Shown piece by piece: positions 35,468-48,200 of a DNA stretch of 64,000 bases (positions within the stretch are counted from its first letter, which is position 1; each line of letters begins with the position of its first letter). Both the position numbers and the translations under genes were made by a program. The notes beneath the pieces were generated by a model that was not told the DNA's origin, made no database searches, and was given only the letters and a program-made list of their open reading frames with translations. The stretch spans positions 4,526,001-4,590,000 of the forward strand of contig CM071589.1 in the NCBI GenBank assembly GCA_036429605.1, written 5' to 3'. The stretch is from Cladobotryum mycophilum (taxonomy: Eukaryota > Ascomycota > Sordariomycetes > Hypocreales > Hypocreaceae).

Positions 35468-37767
35468 TTACTGTGGTGCTCCACCACCACCGCCCATGGC
35501 CTTGGGCAGTGACCTCCATCCCTGCTCGTTGGGCAACTTAATCTTGCCAAAGTCCTCATCCAGATCTAGGATGATCTTCAGAGCATTCCTGCTGCGGGCA
35601 AAGGGGCTGCTATCCAGGCTACCAGACTTGATGGTGGCCAGGGCATCCGACACACCAACGTGCGTTCTCTCCTGCTGCGACGAACCAGGCAGGGGGAAAG
35701 ACGACTGAAGAACCTCATACGCCGCCAAAGTGAAACCAAACTGTGGAGATGATCGGAAAATACGAGCCGGGCCACCCTTGAAGAAGGCCTTGAAACCTTC
35801 CTCCTTCCAAATGGTCTTGGCGCAGTCACGAAGACCATTGTACGTCGCCTCACCCTTGCGCGCCTCGACCTGAAGACGTGTCTTGATGACGTCGCATGGC
35901 GTCGTCAGGTACGCTGCCGGCATACCAGCAATGGCACCGGCAGTCAGGAGCTGAACAACGCCAAGCTTCTTCGTCGGCGACTCTCCGAAGAGGTCCTTCT
36001 TCAGGTGGCTGTACGTGGGGAAGTAGATGGCTGAGAAGGGAACATCACGCAGCAAGCATGCAGATGCACCTTTGTACAGACCCATGAGACCAAGGTTTCG
36101 TACGATCCACATTGCCGATCTCTTAGGGGCGGCGCCCTCGGCAGTCTTGGCGAGTTCACCCTGGATTTGCAGGCGAATCTTGACAATCTCAAGCGGGTTC
36201 GTAAAGACCTAATTAATACCATGTCAGCCGCAATTCATTAAAACGAACCTCGGGGAGTCGCTGTTCAACTTACAACTTGACAACCTCCAGCGGTACCACC
36301 AGCAACAACCTCCCAACCCCACCAGATGTTGCCCGACTTGTCGGTGAAACGACCTCGCACAAGGTCGTTGACCGTCAGCTTGATGGCCTTTTCGGGCGCA
36401 ACACCGACCAGCTGGGGGAGAACACCAGAGTAGAGACCGCGGATACCCTCATTGCGGAACACCTTCTGGAAGCAGTCGATGGAGTTCTTGTACAGTCTCT
36501 GTCCGGGCTGCGCGCCTCGCTGGTTCTGAAGACGGGTCTTGACCAGATCAATGGGGTACACCATAAAGGCACCAAAGGCACCAGCCACACTTCCGAGCCC
36601 AAAGTGGTAGGTGGATTCCATGACCTGGCGAAGAACAGCGGTGCTCTTGGTCGCAGCCTTATCGACAGACCGACTTACAGCATCCGCTGCCTCGTGCATG
36701 GCAGTCCGCCATGAGGGGTCCAAGACCTTTGCGAAATCCTTCAGACCAAGTCGGCCGGATGGCTCATCCAGACTGGCAAAGTGGAAGAGAATGTCGGCCT
36801 CCATGGGCGTGAAGAGGGAAAAGCGCGTAACCTTTGCGGCCTCGTTCATGAACTCGGATCTCGTAATCTTCCCGTCGGCAGTCTTGGATACAGCGCGGCG
36901 CACAATCAACTCCACCAGATCCATCTCCTTAATCATGTTCTGGAAGGCGCGAACATTGGCGTACGAGACCTTGCTGCCAGGGGAGATATTGCACAGGGTA
37001 TGCAGGTTATTGAGCAGGTAGTCTGAGAGCTTGTGCTTCGAGGTCTCGAGGATAATGCGCTCAAAGTCCTCGGGGTTGATGTAACCATCGCCATCCTTGT
37101 CAAAGAGCTGGAAGGCCTGTCGAATGCGCTCGCCCTGGAGCCCGCGCAGCATCTGCGAGAATTGTGTGTAGTCGAGGTTATGCCTCTTCTGCGAGCTGCC
37201 AATGTACAGCTTGGCCCATTCGCATTCCCAGTCAAAGGGGATGTGGTCGGGTCCCTTGTTCAGCTCATAGAGCTTCCTGAAGTCGTCGTACTTGACATTG
37301 CCTGTTCGGTCGACGTCGAATAGTCGAAATGCGATTTCGTACTCAGCATCAGGCTTCATAAGCAGGTTTTCAAAGACACCCCAGTCGGTCAGGGAGACCT
37401 TGCCTCGTCCCTGGCTATCTGCGACGCGAAACAAGATCGAGTACTGCTCCCGCTTGATCTTGTGCTACAACAACGACCAAAAATAATAACATCAGCACCC
37501 CCGCATTCACGACGACAACGACGACGACGACGACAACAACAACAACAACAGCAAGATGTAAAGAGTAGTGCGACTTACATAGTCCTCATTATGCGATACA
37601 ACAGCGTTGATGAATTCGTCGGATCCAAGGTACAGCTCTCCGGTTTCGGTGTCCTTGATAGCATGACTGTTAAAGCGGGCCTTGGTTTGCGCTGATAGCT
37701 TGGTTGGTTCCTCGGTCCCCAGAAGGGACTCTTTAACAGCTTCCTTCACCACCGATGCGGTTGCCAT
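35468..37767 (-). CDS. Mitochondrial aspartate/glutamate carrier with N-terminal EF-hands (SLC25A12/13, AGC1 type)
   Basis: Exchanges mitochondrial aspartate for cytosolic glutamate across the inner membrane, a step of the malate-aspartate shuttle. Three exons on the minus strand, 37767-37579, 37464-36274 and 36208-35468, give 706 residues. Introns are 114 and 65 nt, with GTAAGT donors. The N-terminal half is an EF-hand region; loops DVDRTGNVKYDDF (about 113-125) and DKDGDGYINPEDF (about 185-197) are visible, so Ca2+ control from the intermembrane space is likely. The C-terminal half has the three carrier repeats with PIDLVKTRLQ (367), PLEIVKIRLQ (465) and PCDVIKTRLQ (564). Baker's yeast Agc1 lacks the EF-hand regulation, so the layout is closer to the animal citrin/aralar form, as in other filamentous fungi. 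Intron 1 holds an ACG/AAC microsatellite. The frame is intact. Confidence 0.96.
37508..37552. repeat. ACG/AAC triplet repeat inside an intron
   Basis: Tandem ACG then AAC/ACA triplets lie in the first intron (37578-37465) of the aspartate/glutamate carrier gene. Being intronic, the repeat is not translated. Confidence 0.85.
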
Positions 37768-37880
37768 TTTTGTGAAATGTGACAGGTTTTTCGTAATTCG
37801 ATTCGAATGGCCAACAGATTGGTTCCAATGGTGTTCTGGGGTGTTTTTCCTTTTTTAATTAAACGACAAGGCTGACTGGT

Positions 37881-37912
<32 letters not shown>

Positions 37913-40064
37913 TGATGATGATGACACGCGGCACGGGTCACGGGTGCGCCAAAACGTTCTTATGATCCGGGGAAGGGGCTGAAAAACTGGAATGAACAGA
38001 ACCGTCTAGGGATATCTATAACATAAGGGAAGAAAAAAAGAGGGGAGAACTTGGGGTTCGCAGTGCGAAGTCGCAACACTTTGTTGTTTATGGTCCGAAA
38101 GAATAGGATCGACAAACCTGCACAAAAAAAAATCCCGAGGAAAAAAAAATATGCCTGAGTCAATTGATGGCTCTTACAAGGTTTGCCGAAGCCTCCCCCC
38201 CCCCTCCAGCCCCCCTTGCTTTGGCAGCAGCCACAACAGGCGGGCAACCCCTTCACGAGCAGAGGCACGCACCGCAACGGGCGGTTACAGCGGTCAGAAA
38301 ATCCTCCCGGACAAACTTTTTACCGGCGGAGTGTGGCTTGCTTTGGACGGGCTCGACGACTAGGTAGTGTTGCTAGGCCTAGCAGGGTCAAGTGAGGGTT
38401 AGTCAGGGGTCTTGAGACTCTGCTGCCACGTGAATAAACCGGGGAAGTGATGGGAGGGGTTTTTTTTTTGCAGGTCACATGGAACCTACAATATGGATGT
38501 TTGATGTTTGTTGGATCCGTTATTATGTCCTGTTTTTGTATGAGACGGAGAGACGATGCATAATAGAAGGGGATAGGAAATATGTGCTCCGTATAAGTAT
38601 TGGTAGAAGCGTGGATTGCGTCTTTTTGTAGTGGCGATGCAATACCTAGACTATAGGTACTTGTTAGGGACTGGAACCTTGACAAGCTACATCAACAACC
38701 TCAAGGGAATAAGACGTAGATACTAGATACCACATACAGGTACACACATATGAAGGATTCCACAACACACACACAAAGACGCAGCCTCAGAACGTCTCAC
38801 ATATTCCATATCGGAGAACCACGCATCATACCTACGTCTGCATATGCACATCAGACCGCTTACATCAGATCGGGGGGCCACTGCATCAAAAACAAGGCAC
38901 CACATATTATTCTTTCCTTCTATCCGCCCTGCCATGCCATTCTCTCGTTGGTCGCTGCAGAGGCGAGTATTGGGGGAGGCAATCGATCAGTCAATCCAAC
39001 CTTATTCGTGCCCCAATCTGCCTGGGGGAGACGCAGCTAACTCGGTCGTGATTCGGAGTGTCCGGGCTTGGTCATTTTACCCAAGTCAGACAAAAAGGGA
39101 GTCCATGGACTGGTCTAGGTCTGATCGCGTCACTTCACCCACAACGGATAATGGGAAATCCATATCGTCTATCCGTAGGTACTTGCACTATAAGTAAAGC
39201 ACGTAGAAAGCACAAAATGAAGCCCGAGCCAAAAATCCCTTTGTCCGAATACAAGGGGGCCCTCATGCAGCTTCGGGGGCCATGATGTTACATGCAATGA
39301 GTAACGAAAAATCTAGCGGTCAGAAGCTTCGATCGGAATCACCACAGGACATGACAGTTTCTACTCAATGCTTGATAATGTGATTTCATGCATTGCAATT
39401 GTTTGTTTGTTTTGGCTCTAAAAACATGCGAAATAATGCAAAGCCCATGCTGTTTGTTGAGCAAAAAGATTAAACCATACACCTTTCAATGTACTATTAG
39501 GCTCCGATCCCTTTTGCCGCCTCTCCCTATAATGTGCAAACCATTCGCCAGACTTGCTATGCCTGCCTGCCTGCCTTCCGCGTCCGTGCGCCTGCATGGT
39601 ATATAAATTCATTCCAGTGCCGCCATGTGTGCCATGTCTAGTATAACCGCCAACGCCAAAACTGAACCTGAAAAGCTAGAAAAGAGAAATGTCTCGCCAG
39701 GTGTTACGAGACGAGTCATTGACTTCGTGATATCGTCCACAGTCGTGATGAAGCACCTTAACGAGTGCCAGAAAGGGTCGATGTTGGTTGATGTTTTAAG
39801 TATTAACGTGAAGATAAAGAAGCATCAGTCGACCGACATGTCGATGCGATGACTGATTGCTTGTATGATGCAATGACTGATTGCTTGTATGATGCAATGA
39901 CTGATTGCTTGTATGATGCAATGCTGAGATATACAACACTAGACGTGTGTCCAAGTGTTTTGTGAAAAGAAAACTGCGGATGTTTGTGACTGGATAAGAG
40001 AAACCAGACAACGACAAGTCCCAGATACGATGAAGTATCCACGATTCAGAAGCCAAGCGTCGCT
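37768..40064. other. Intergenic, carrier to cyclin
   Basis: No gene is supportable. GA repeats at 37880-37903 lie in the likely leader of the carrier gene. Several C and T runs of 8 or more occur (about 38195-38203 and 38459-38469). A 24-bp tandem repeat sits at 39846-39923, just past the 3' end of the cyclin gene. The short open frames show no domain. Confidence 0.55.
39846..39923. repeat. 24-bp tandem repeat, three copies plus a partial
   Basis: Units start at 39846, 39870 and 39894, with a 6-base partial at 39918. Copies 2 and 3 are identical; copy 1 differs at one base (GCGATG against GCAATG). The period of 24 keeps a reading frame on the minus strand, but no gene is there. It lies about 140 bp beyond the cyclin stop codon, so it may be in that gene's 3' untranslated region. 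Confidence 0.95.
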
Positions 40065-42255
40065 TTAGCTCTCAATGGAGATGAGAACACCCGTCTTTGA
40101 GTGGTCTACCATCTCTTCCAAATGGGTAGTGTGTGTCAAGTCGCGGCGAACCGGCAGGGCGTGATGGGGCAGAGTAAAGCCCGCATCCAACGCGCCTTGG
40201 ACAAGAATCGAAGCCTCTTTGAATCGCTTCTCCTTGTACTTGTCAAAGACAGCTGAGTGATGCTGTTGGGGATTCTCACAGCACTCAACCATCATGGTCA
40301 CAAGTGACTTGAGCTGACCCCAGGTGTATCCTGAGTAGAAGACGTGGTGTTTTGACTGATGGAGAGTTAGTAAATGAGTATAATACTGATGACGGAGAGA
40401 AGAAGAAGCTTACCCAGTCGCCCTTGTTCAGGATCAGTCTTGCCAGACAATGTGCACCAGCAGCCACGAAGCTTGGCGGAGAAGCAACAAAGCGCTCATC
40501 CATGATGGTGAGTTCCATAAAGTACTTGGCAAGAGTTCGTGTCTCCAAGTCGTAATCATCAGCCTTGCTAACACGACGCAAGAAACTCATGGGGCCGGGC
40601 CATCCAAGCTCAAAGGAGAGCATGCTGAGCATGAAACGCTCGGCCTTCAGAACCTCTTCGGTAGTGTAACCTCCATCCACCATGTAGACAATCTCGTCCA
40701 GAGATGGGCAGTTAATCTCTTCGTACTTTGAGGCAACAAGAATGGCCGTTGCTCCTACAAGTTGAAGCTTTCCAATAGAAACGATCTTGCACGAGAGGAA
40801 CCGGTCGATGTAGTTGACAGTGAGGAAGAGAGTCTCCGGCAGCAGGTTGAATCGGTTGTGAACCTGCACCACCCAATCCATGAGAACTGAACGCATAGAC
40901 CACTGGATTTCGGTCTGCATATCCATATAGTGAGGATTAGGGGACATTCTAATCTGATGGAGGAAAATCATGTTAGCAGCCGTTATATAAAAACGAAATA
41001 GAAATACTCACCTCCAATTCCCGCATGTACGCAAAGATCTCGTCGCCATACTCAGCAACCATGCTAACATCCCAGGCTTCCTCTTCGACTTCTTCGGGCT
41101 GTCGGGTCCGCTCCACCTCAATTCGTGCGTCCTCTAGCTCACGTTGCACACGAGCACTGACTCGGGGGCGAGCACGGTCGTTGCGTTTCCGATGGTGAGA
41201 TCGCGAGACTTGGTAGAATGGGCTGTCGTATAGGCCTGGTCCTGGTCATCATAGTCTTCATCCTCATCCTCGTCCCAGCATTCCTCAGGCTCGGAGAGGG
41301 CGAGGGTGGGACCCTCTTTGTAGGGAATATCATTGCCAGGCTCTTCGGAGATGTCGGCAAGTTTGGCAGGCAGATCCTCGGCGTGGCTCTCTACTACGCG
41401 CGACTCGGGCTCTAGGGGGATGCAAAGAGAATCCAAATACGCGTGATCATTTGAGTGTCCATGGTAGGGAGCAGGCATTCCCAATGATTCGGTGCTAACG
41501 CGAGTCGGGCCAACCTCCTCGGGGAGAAGATGGGTGCTCTCAAGCTTGCTTTGCGTCCTTCGCAAAGTGGGTTGTTGTGGTTTCAGCTGTGGTTGGCTTT
41601 TGTGATGGCGAGGTTGCAGAGGTGGAGCATCGGCAGAGCCCTGGAAGACGGGCATCTTCTTATTCGTCACGGCATTGGCCCTTGCGTGCTGCTGCTGCTG
41701 CTGCTGCTGCGGGATATCCATGTCGAACTTGTAGAGATTCGCGGCAGACTCTTGCGCAACACTCGCGGTGGTTTTTCTAGCCAAATCGGGGCGGTTTTCA
41801 GTAAAGACCTTTGGCTTCGTTGTCAAAGCAGCAGGTCTCTGTGCAGGTCGAGAAAACGAATCTTTGGGATAAGGCGCATTCTCCTTGTTGATGCTGACGG
41901 CGGAATTGGCGTGTTTTGCGATAATGGTTGTCGTCGGCATCTTGTTGGACTTGAACTCGTCGCGCGCTCCAAGAGCTTTGCTGACATTGGTGACATCGCC
42001 AAACGCGCTCCGTTTGGCAGGACCCCGGAAACCAGCGGCAGGAACGGAGGTCATCGTCGCGAGGTTTCCCGTGGATTTGTGTCGCTGATGAAGCTGATGC
42101 ATGGAGTTTTCAGCGCCTCGAGGTCGGAAAGGCTAGATTAAATATTGCATATTAGCAATTGACTCGAGTGGAGACCATGGCTCATGTAGCTGTCAAGGGA
42201 AAGTGAAGGATATCCAAAAAGGGTTGTTTGGGAGCTGACTCACCCGGGCGTCCAT
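40065..42255 (-). CDS. G2/mitotic B-type cyclin (NimE/Cdc13 type), one frame break in a G5 run
   Basis: Partner of Cdk1 for entry into mitosis. Exons on the minus strand are 42255-42244 (only MDAR), 42132-41012, 40953-40414 and 40355-40065; introns are 111, 58 and 58 nt. The tiny first exon restores the MDARPFRPRGAEN start and splices in phase. The destruction box RSAFGDVTN is at about 45-53 and a KEN box at 87-89, as expected for APC/C-controlled degradation. A polyglutamine run comes from CAG repeats near 41688-41709. The cyclin box opens with MRSVLMDWVVQVHNRF near residue 398 and is followed by the C-terminal cyclin fold to the end. The frame breaks after TTVLAP at the plus-strand G5 run 41164-41168; one more base joins it to RVSARVQRELEDARIEVE and gives 654 residues. 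A truncated cyclin without the cyclin box would not work, so an assembly error is likely. Confidence 0.93.
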
Positions 42256-45200
42256 GATGGGCTGCAAGGCGGCTGGAGATGAAGGGGGCTCTCGTTAAGG
42301 ATAATGGGTGATCCTATAAACGCGCTAAATGAAGCTTTGCAAGTAAAGCTTCAAGGCAACAACGCCTCTTGATGCTTAAATTCGCGTCAAGATATCATGC
42401 AAAAGTCGGTTTGGAGTCGTGGCGCTTGCTTGTTTGCGATTCGAGAGAGAAAAAGGTATGCGGGTATTTTTTGCTCACTCGTGGACAGTTGCGAAGGTGA
42501 TGGAAGCTTGCTGAAACCGAATTATATGTCGCTGTGGAGGGTGACGACAAGTGGATCTTGACAAGACGCAACAACAAGACGAAAGAAGAAGAAAAACAAC
42601 TCTGGCTCTTTGACAAGTAAAAAGAAGGGACCGTGAGATTTTTGCGAAATGCGATGCTGATGGGTTTCGCAAAAGAACAGCTGGGCAAGATTATGGCGCT
42701 TTTTCCTCAACCTGGTCTCAATGCGGCGGTTCTCCTGAGATAAGAGAAGGTGCCAGGAGGAAATTGATTGGCGATACGACGAGAAAGGCCAGCAACATGG
42801 AAACTTGAACAAGGTGAACAGTTGATTTTACAACTGGTAGAAAAGGGAAACGAACGCTGGAACCGGGGGCCCAGTCGCTGTGACCCTATTTTAATTTAGG
42901 CGGCTAGGTTCTGAGGCTGGTTGCTCTCAGATGAGATTTTGTTTATTTGTTTACCTTTGCCTCGCAAGGACGGACGGAGTGCGTGCTCCATAGATTGCTT
43001 GTACATGTAGTAGTAGTAGCGTAGCGTACCTTGCCTCCTAGCAGTACCTTACCTCCTAGGCAAGGTACCTGACCAGTACCTCAAGCGCTGCAGACGCTTT
43101 AGCGCAAAGGGAGAGAGAGGGAAAGCTTGGAAATGCTACCGCAGTTTAACGAACGGTATGTGGCGCACGGGCCAATTTCATCCAATTTCGTCTGGGTCGA
43201 TACGGTCGTCACGGAGATGAACGATATTCCGGGGTTGGTTAAGGGTTGGTACCTACCTATGTACTACCTAGTACCTTCAATTGGGAGGGGGAACAAAAAC
43301 ATGTTGCCCATTACGCAAGAGAAGGTTGGAAGGGAGCAACGGAACTAATCCTGATTCGGGTATCCCGATTCATCGTCGCGTCTCACCACGAGTTGACAAG
43401 AACTCGATTGTTTCTTGTTTGCGATGAGATGGCCGCCCTCGATCAAAATTTTATAGCAAAATGATTTTTCAATGATTGGCATGGTCAAAGAGATTTCATG
43501 GGTCCATATAAATATCATGTTATCAATCGCAATGCATGAAATACTGCAAGCTGCATGTTTCCCGCTTCTGCGCGTTAGGGCTCCGTAACCGTTAGACGCC
43601 ACCCTGACACGGCTGCACGTGACCCTGCTTCTTCCCTTTTCTGAAACCCACTCTCAAGTCCCAATAATGCGTGGCGGCATGGCTTTCTCCGCTCATCATC
43701 GGGTCAAAGACATGGGATGAGGGAGAGAGGGAGGCTGATGGAACAAACAATGCCGAGGGGCAGAGTTCCGGCGATGAAATGTGGTTTTCCATGTTATTAT
43801 GCCATTGACTCAAACCTCCTTTATTGACGGGTGGTCAGCGACTCAATCCTCATCCTACGCGCCGCTTCAACATCCCCCCTGGGCGGTTATGTTTGGGAAA
43901 CCCGCACCCAATCCTTGTCGGGCCATCCGTTTCATCCTCCAACATTGACTGACTGCCTGAATTATGTCTTAATTCTGGATCGCAGCCAGGAGCGCAAAAC
44001 GTAAAATTGAGTCAAGCGACTATGCGACTGCTTTCAAGACCTCAGCGAATGAATGCGCCAAGTCTGGGAGCAGCCTCTGTGGCCCATCGAAAATGACCCT
44101 TTTTTCATCTGAAGGGAAGGGTTGGGATATGTCGTCACCCCTCCTCACTCGAAACTGGCGGCGCACGTTGCGCTAGCAAACCAGCTTTTTCTGCGCAAGC
44201 ATCGCTCAGCCACTTTGTGTCCAAGCAAGCAAGGGGGAGGGAAATTTTACGACTAATTACTCTTGTTATTTCTACAAGTATAATATTAGCTGGTGCTCCA
44301 TATTCCATCTACGAGAGCTCCTCTTATGATGTGCCTACGTAAAACTATTGTGTGTAATTTGCGGATTAATGACTTTGCGCGCCATGTGTCGCAGCTCGCA
44401 GTTTGCTTCCTCTTCTTCTTCTCCTCTCCCCCACATTGCCAGGTCATCGAGATGGCTCCCCCCCGTCCTCCCAAAGCGCAAACCATGACAATTTGTGCGC
44501 CCAATGCAGCGCCGAAGAAAGATTGTGCGCAAAGGCTTGTTCTACGCTCTTCCGTTGCTTTGCGACAGTCTCCTCAGTCTTGCGCTGATAACGGTCGCGA
44601 AAACTGCTGCTGACTTATGCGCCGCATCAAGTTCAGTCTGTCTTGATAGACTGCAAGATATGACATGTCAACCATGACACGGGACTCCACGGAGCCTGCT
44701 TCGTGGATCTAAAGCCTTTGCATATGATCCTTGTGCTCAGGCGACTCTGGGGTTAATTATCTGTTATTCCCAACCAGCGCAGTTGAAGTTTCGCATCAAC
44801 ACCTACTATGGCCCATGATCCATCCATAGATAGGTAGGTAGGTAGGTGGGTAGTCGTGATGCGAATTGTAGCATGTAACCCAACATGGGCATTCATTCCA
44901 GTGACATACGTAAATAGCAAAAACTCTACAGCGTGACACGCAATACCGTCTCGTTGAATAAGCACTACCCAACTTCTAGCAGTTTCCTTCAACTTTAATT
45001 CAGGCCGCGAAAGCAATTGCACATTGATCCTAGTGTGCGCGTACTTCAGGTCTCGTTTCAACTATTCCGCTGTCAGCCACCCTAGAGGGCCGTCACATCA
45101 TCATCAACCCTTTGGGCGAGACTGACTAGAACTCGAAACAGCAGCGCATCCGAGCTCCCACTTCACCCAATGCGCAAACAAGTGCGGGAAGAACTTTTCA

Positions 45201-48200
45201 ATTCCATAGACTGAAAGAGAAAAAGAAGAGAGGCGTAAACATTGGCGAACAACAACAGGGGGAGGATGCAGGTGGATGCCTGCGCAAAAGGGAGAGAAAG
45301 AGAAAGAAAAAAGGGCTGCGACAGCGCAACACAAACGGACATGTGCGATTTGTTGGGCCAAGATAAACCATCAATCACCCGCATGCCCGAAACAATATAC
45401 AGCGCACACCAATCCCACACACCGCAGGTCTAATGTGACAAGGCGACATTCTCATTGGAAGAGCGCGCTGCAACCGTCATCTCGTCTGGGGCAGAAATGC
45501 AGGCGATCAAAACTTTGACGACGGCGCAAGGCACACACACAGGACAAGACGGGTTCGGCCTCAAAAAGGTCTGTTTCTCCTCTTTCTCCTCCTCTTCCTC
45601 CATCTCCTCTCGTCATCGAATTGGACCAATCGTTCTAGGGGGAGCCACACTCTATAGATTGAATCCCAATTCGAAAGAGAAAAAAACACAAGCAAGCGAT
45701 GGGCACATGCCATGCCACAGTCTGTTGCGCTGGGGAAGCGCTCATCATCCATTGAGACGTCCGAAGAAACATGAAAATGAAAACAAACAAACAAGCAAAC
45801 AAAAACCTAATGAAAACAACATTGAGGATTCATTGATGCGTTCGTTCTAGGTAGCTTTGATGACATTCTCCTTCTCTCTCTTTCTCTCGCGATTCGTACT
45901 GTGCGCAACGAAATACACGCTCACCGACGCAAACGACTAAACCCAAGTCAGCGCCTCGTATCTATTCCTGACTTTGGGAGGCCCTTTTTTATTTGCTTTC
46001 TTTCTCGGCTACGCCTGGAAAGAGGTTGGCTCGCTTCTCATTTTGTTTGTTGTTTGTTGACGGGATAAGAAGAAGGAAGAATAAGAAAAGAAACCCCGGA
46101 AAAAACAAATAACAAATAATAAAAAAGAGGGAACAACAGCCCAGCCAGCTGCTGCTGCGAAGATGATGCAGGATAGCTACTAGGGTCAACTTGGTGGCGC
46201 GCTGCCCGACCAGGCATGTCAACCCTTTGGAACCCAACTATTACTTTTTGATATGTGGACGTATCGCAAACCAGTGAAGCCTCGCTGGCTTGCTGCTCGG
46301 CTGGGGGCGCTGAAACTGGGGCCCTTTTTTTTCTTTTCCTTTTTCTTTTCCTCTCTTTTTCTCTCAAGTTTGCGACCGAGTCGGGGTGGGCAACGCTCGT
46401 GCTGCGCGACCCATTGGATTGGACGGCACTGTCCAACCGATATGAACGGGGTGGAAACCAAGGAAAGGTCTCGAAACTCGAACCAGCCCGAGAAGGGATA
46501 AGAACGGAGAGCAGCAAGCAGCAGACTATGAGCATGACCGTGTGAGTGAGTGTGTGTGTGTGTGTGTGTACGTAGCCAAAAATACGCAACGCGCATGAAG
46601 GAGGGAGAGAGAGAAAGTCGAGCCGCGGGTTGCGCTTCTGTAACGACCCTCCTCCTAGAATTCCATTGGTAACGCAGATGGTTAAAATTTGCAGTTATTG
46701 ATCAATTTATTTATTTGCCCATCGATCGGACGAAGAGGCATTGGATGTTTGGATTCGCCGTCCGGGGGAGACAGAGTTTGACCCGGGAGGCGATTCCTCA
46801 GACACTTCATGCACAATGTTCCAAAAGGGCATAGCGAGGCTATCACGGTCCACGGCCTAGTACATTGATATTGAGTCGGTGTCTCAACAAGCTGTGCCCT
46901 TTTTCTGATTTGTCTTGGAGCAATCGGCGCCAAGAGAAGTGCCTGTCCTGTTCTTGATACTGTCGCAGTCGTTAAGCAATGGCGGATGCATGTATGTGTG
47001 TGTATGTATTCATCCATCCGAGTCTTGAAGAAGTGGTAGGCATCGTTCTTCTATCGGACCTTTACGTCCAAGCAATCCGTGTTAATGCTGCAATGCGAAC
47101 AGTGTCCAAAACGACCAGGTCCATAATAATTGCCTTTCTTCGTCGGCTTGATTCTGCGACCTGCCTAACCCTTGCTGCTGGCTGCTACCGCCTCAGACAA
47201 GTATCCCCACCACCACCAACTCTCTCTCTCCCAGCCAGCCCACACACCTGCGGTCTTGTCGTCTGGATCCCTGCAGGAGGAAACGGGCGCCTCTGCGCCG
47301 GCCACTGATGAGGCGCCATTGGCTCTCCAAGCTCAATCCTCTCTTGGTATTACGCCTTGATCTGACGGAGTCTGGCTGTCTGACCTTGCTCCCCTCCCCT
47401 CGCCTTGCTTTGCGCCGCGCGACCGAAGGCCTCATTTTCTTGGGTTTGTTTCCATTGTCGCTTTCACTTCCTCGACCTGCAAGCACCACTACTACTTGTG
47501 CAGTAGAGTCAACACATTGGATGCTACCTATGGAGCACTCACTGGTACCTGATGTTTGGGTCGCGCGGCAGTGGCCGGTAGGGGCCTGGCCTGGCAATGA
47601 AGATGGTGTGCGACTGAATGCCAATGGGGCCGGAATGCGCTCGCGGAGCCTGGGTCCCTGTCTTCCCTGTCTGCCAGCGTGTGTGGTGCGGAGAGAGAGT
47701 GGCGGGATCAACCAACAGGCAAGGTTTTTGAAAGGCCAGTGCTAGACCTTGCCAGGACCGCAAAGACCCAGCGCTTGCTGCAGCTTTCGATGCGCATGCC
47801 ATCCACGTCCATCGTAGCACTCAAGTTCTTGGCCTGGACTAGCGGAGCAAGAATCCACTCCCTCACTTCTAACCTTGCTTGCCATCCCCATCCCATCCCC
47901 CATCCCTCTCTCTGTGTGCTTGCCTGCATGTCAGTTGCCGGCCATCTTGGGATCGCAGGACAAGAGAGAGAGAGGGAGGGAGGGGCTGTGGCGTCGTCTT
48001 TGGTCGCCTTTGCTGGCAGATGTGTGGCCGGGCCAAGTGGGACTTTGCTGAGTTGACAACGAACAACTCCATAATAATAGATAATAGTCGTAGCGAAAAT
48101 GGGCGATGGGGTCACCAGACTGGGGTTGATGAGTTGGTGACGGGTCAAACGGGCCAGACGAGCGGTCTCTGCGACCTATACCTTACTAGTCTTTCCCCAA

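Noticed and set aside
39846..39923. CRISPR-like array
   Set aside because: The copies are directly adjacent without spacers, and the genome is eukaryotic.
46038..46589. 183-codon open frame on the minus strand between cyclin and zinc-cluster genes
   Set aside because: Contains translated GT repeats and Lys/Arg runs; no conserved segment.
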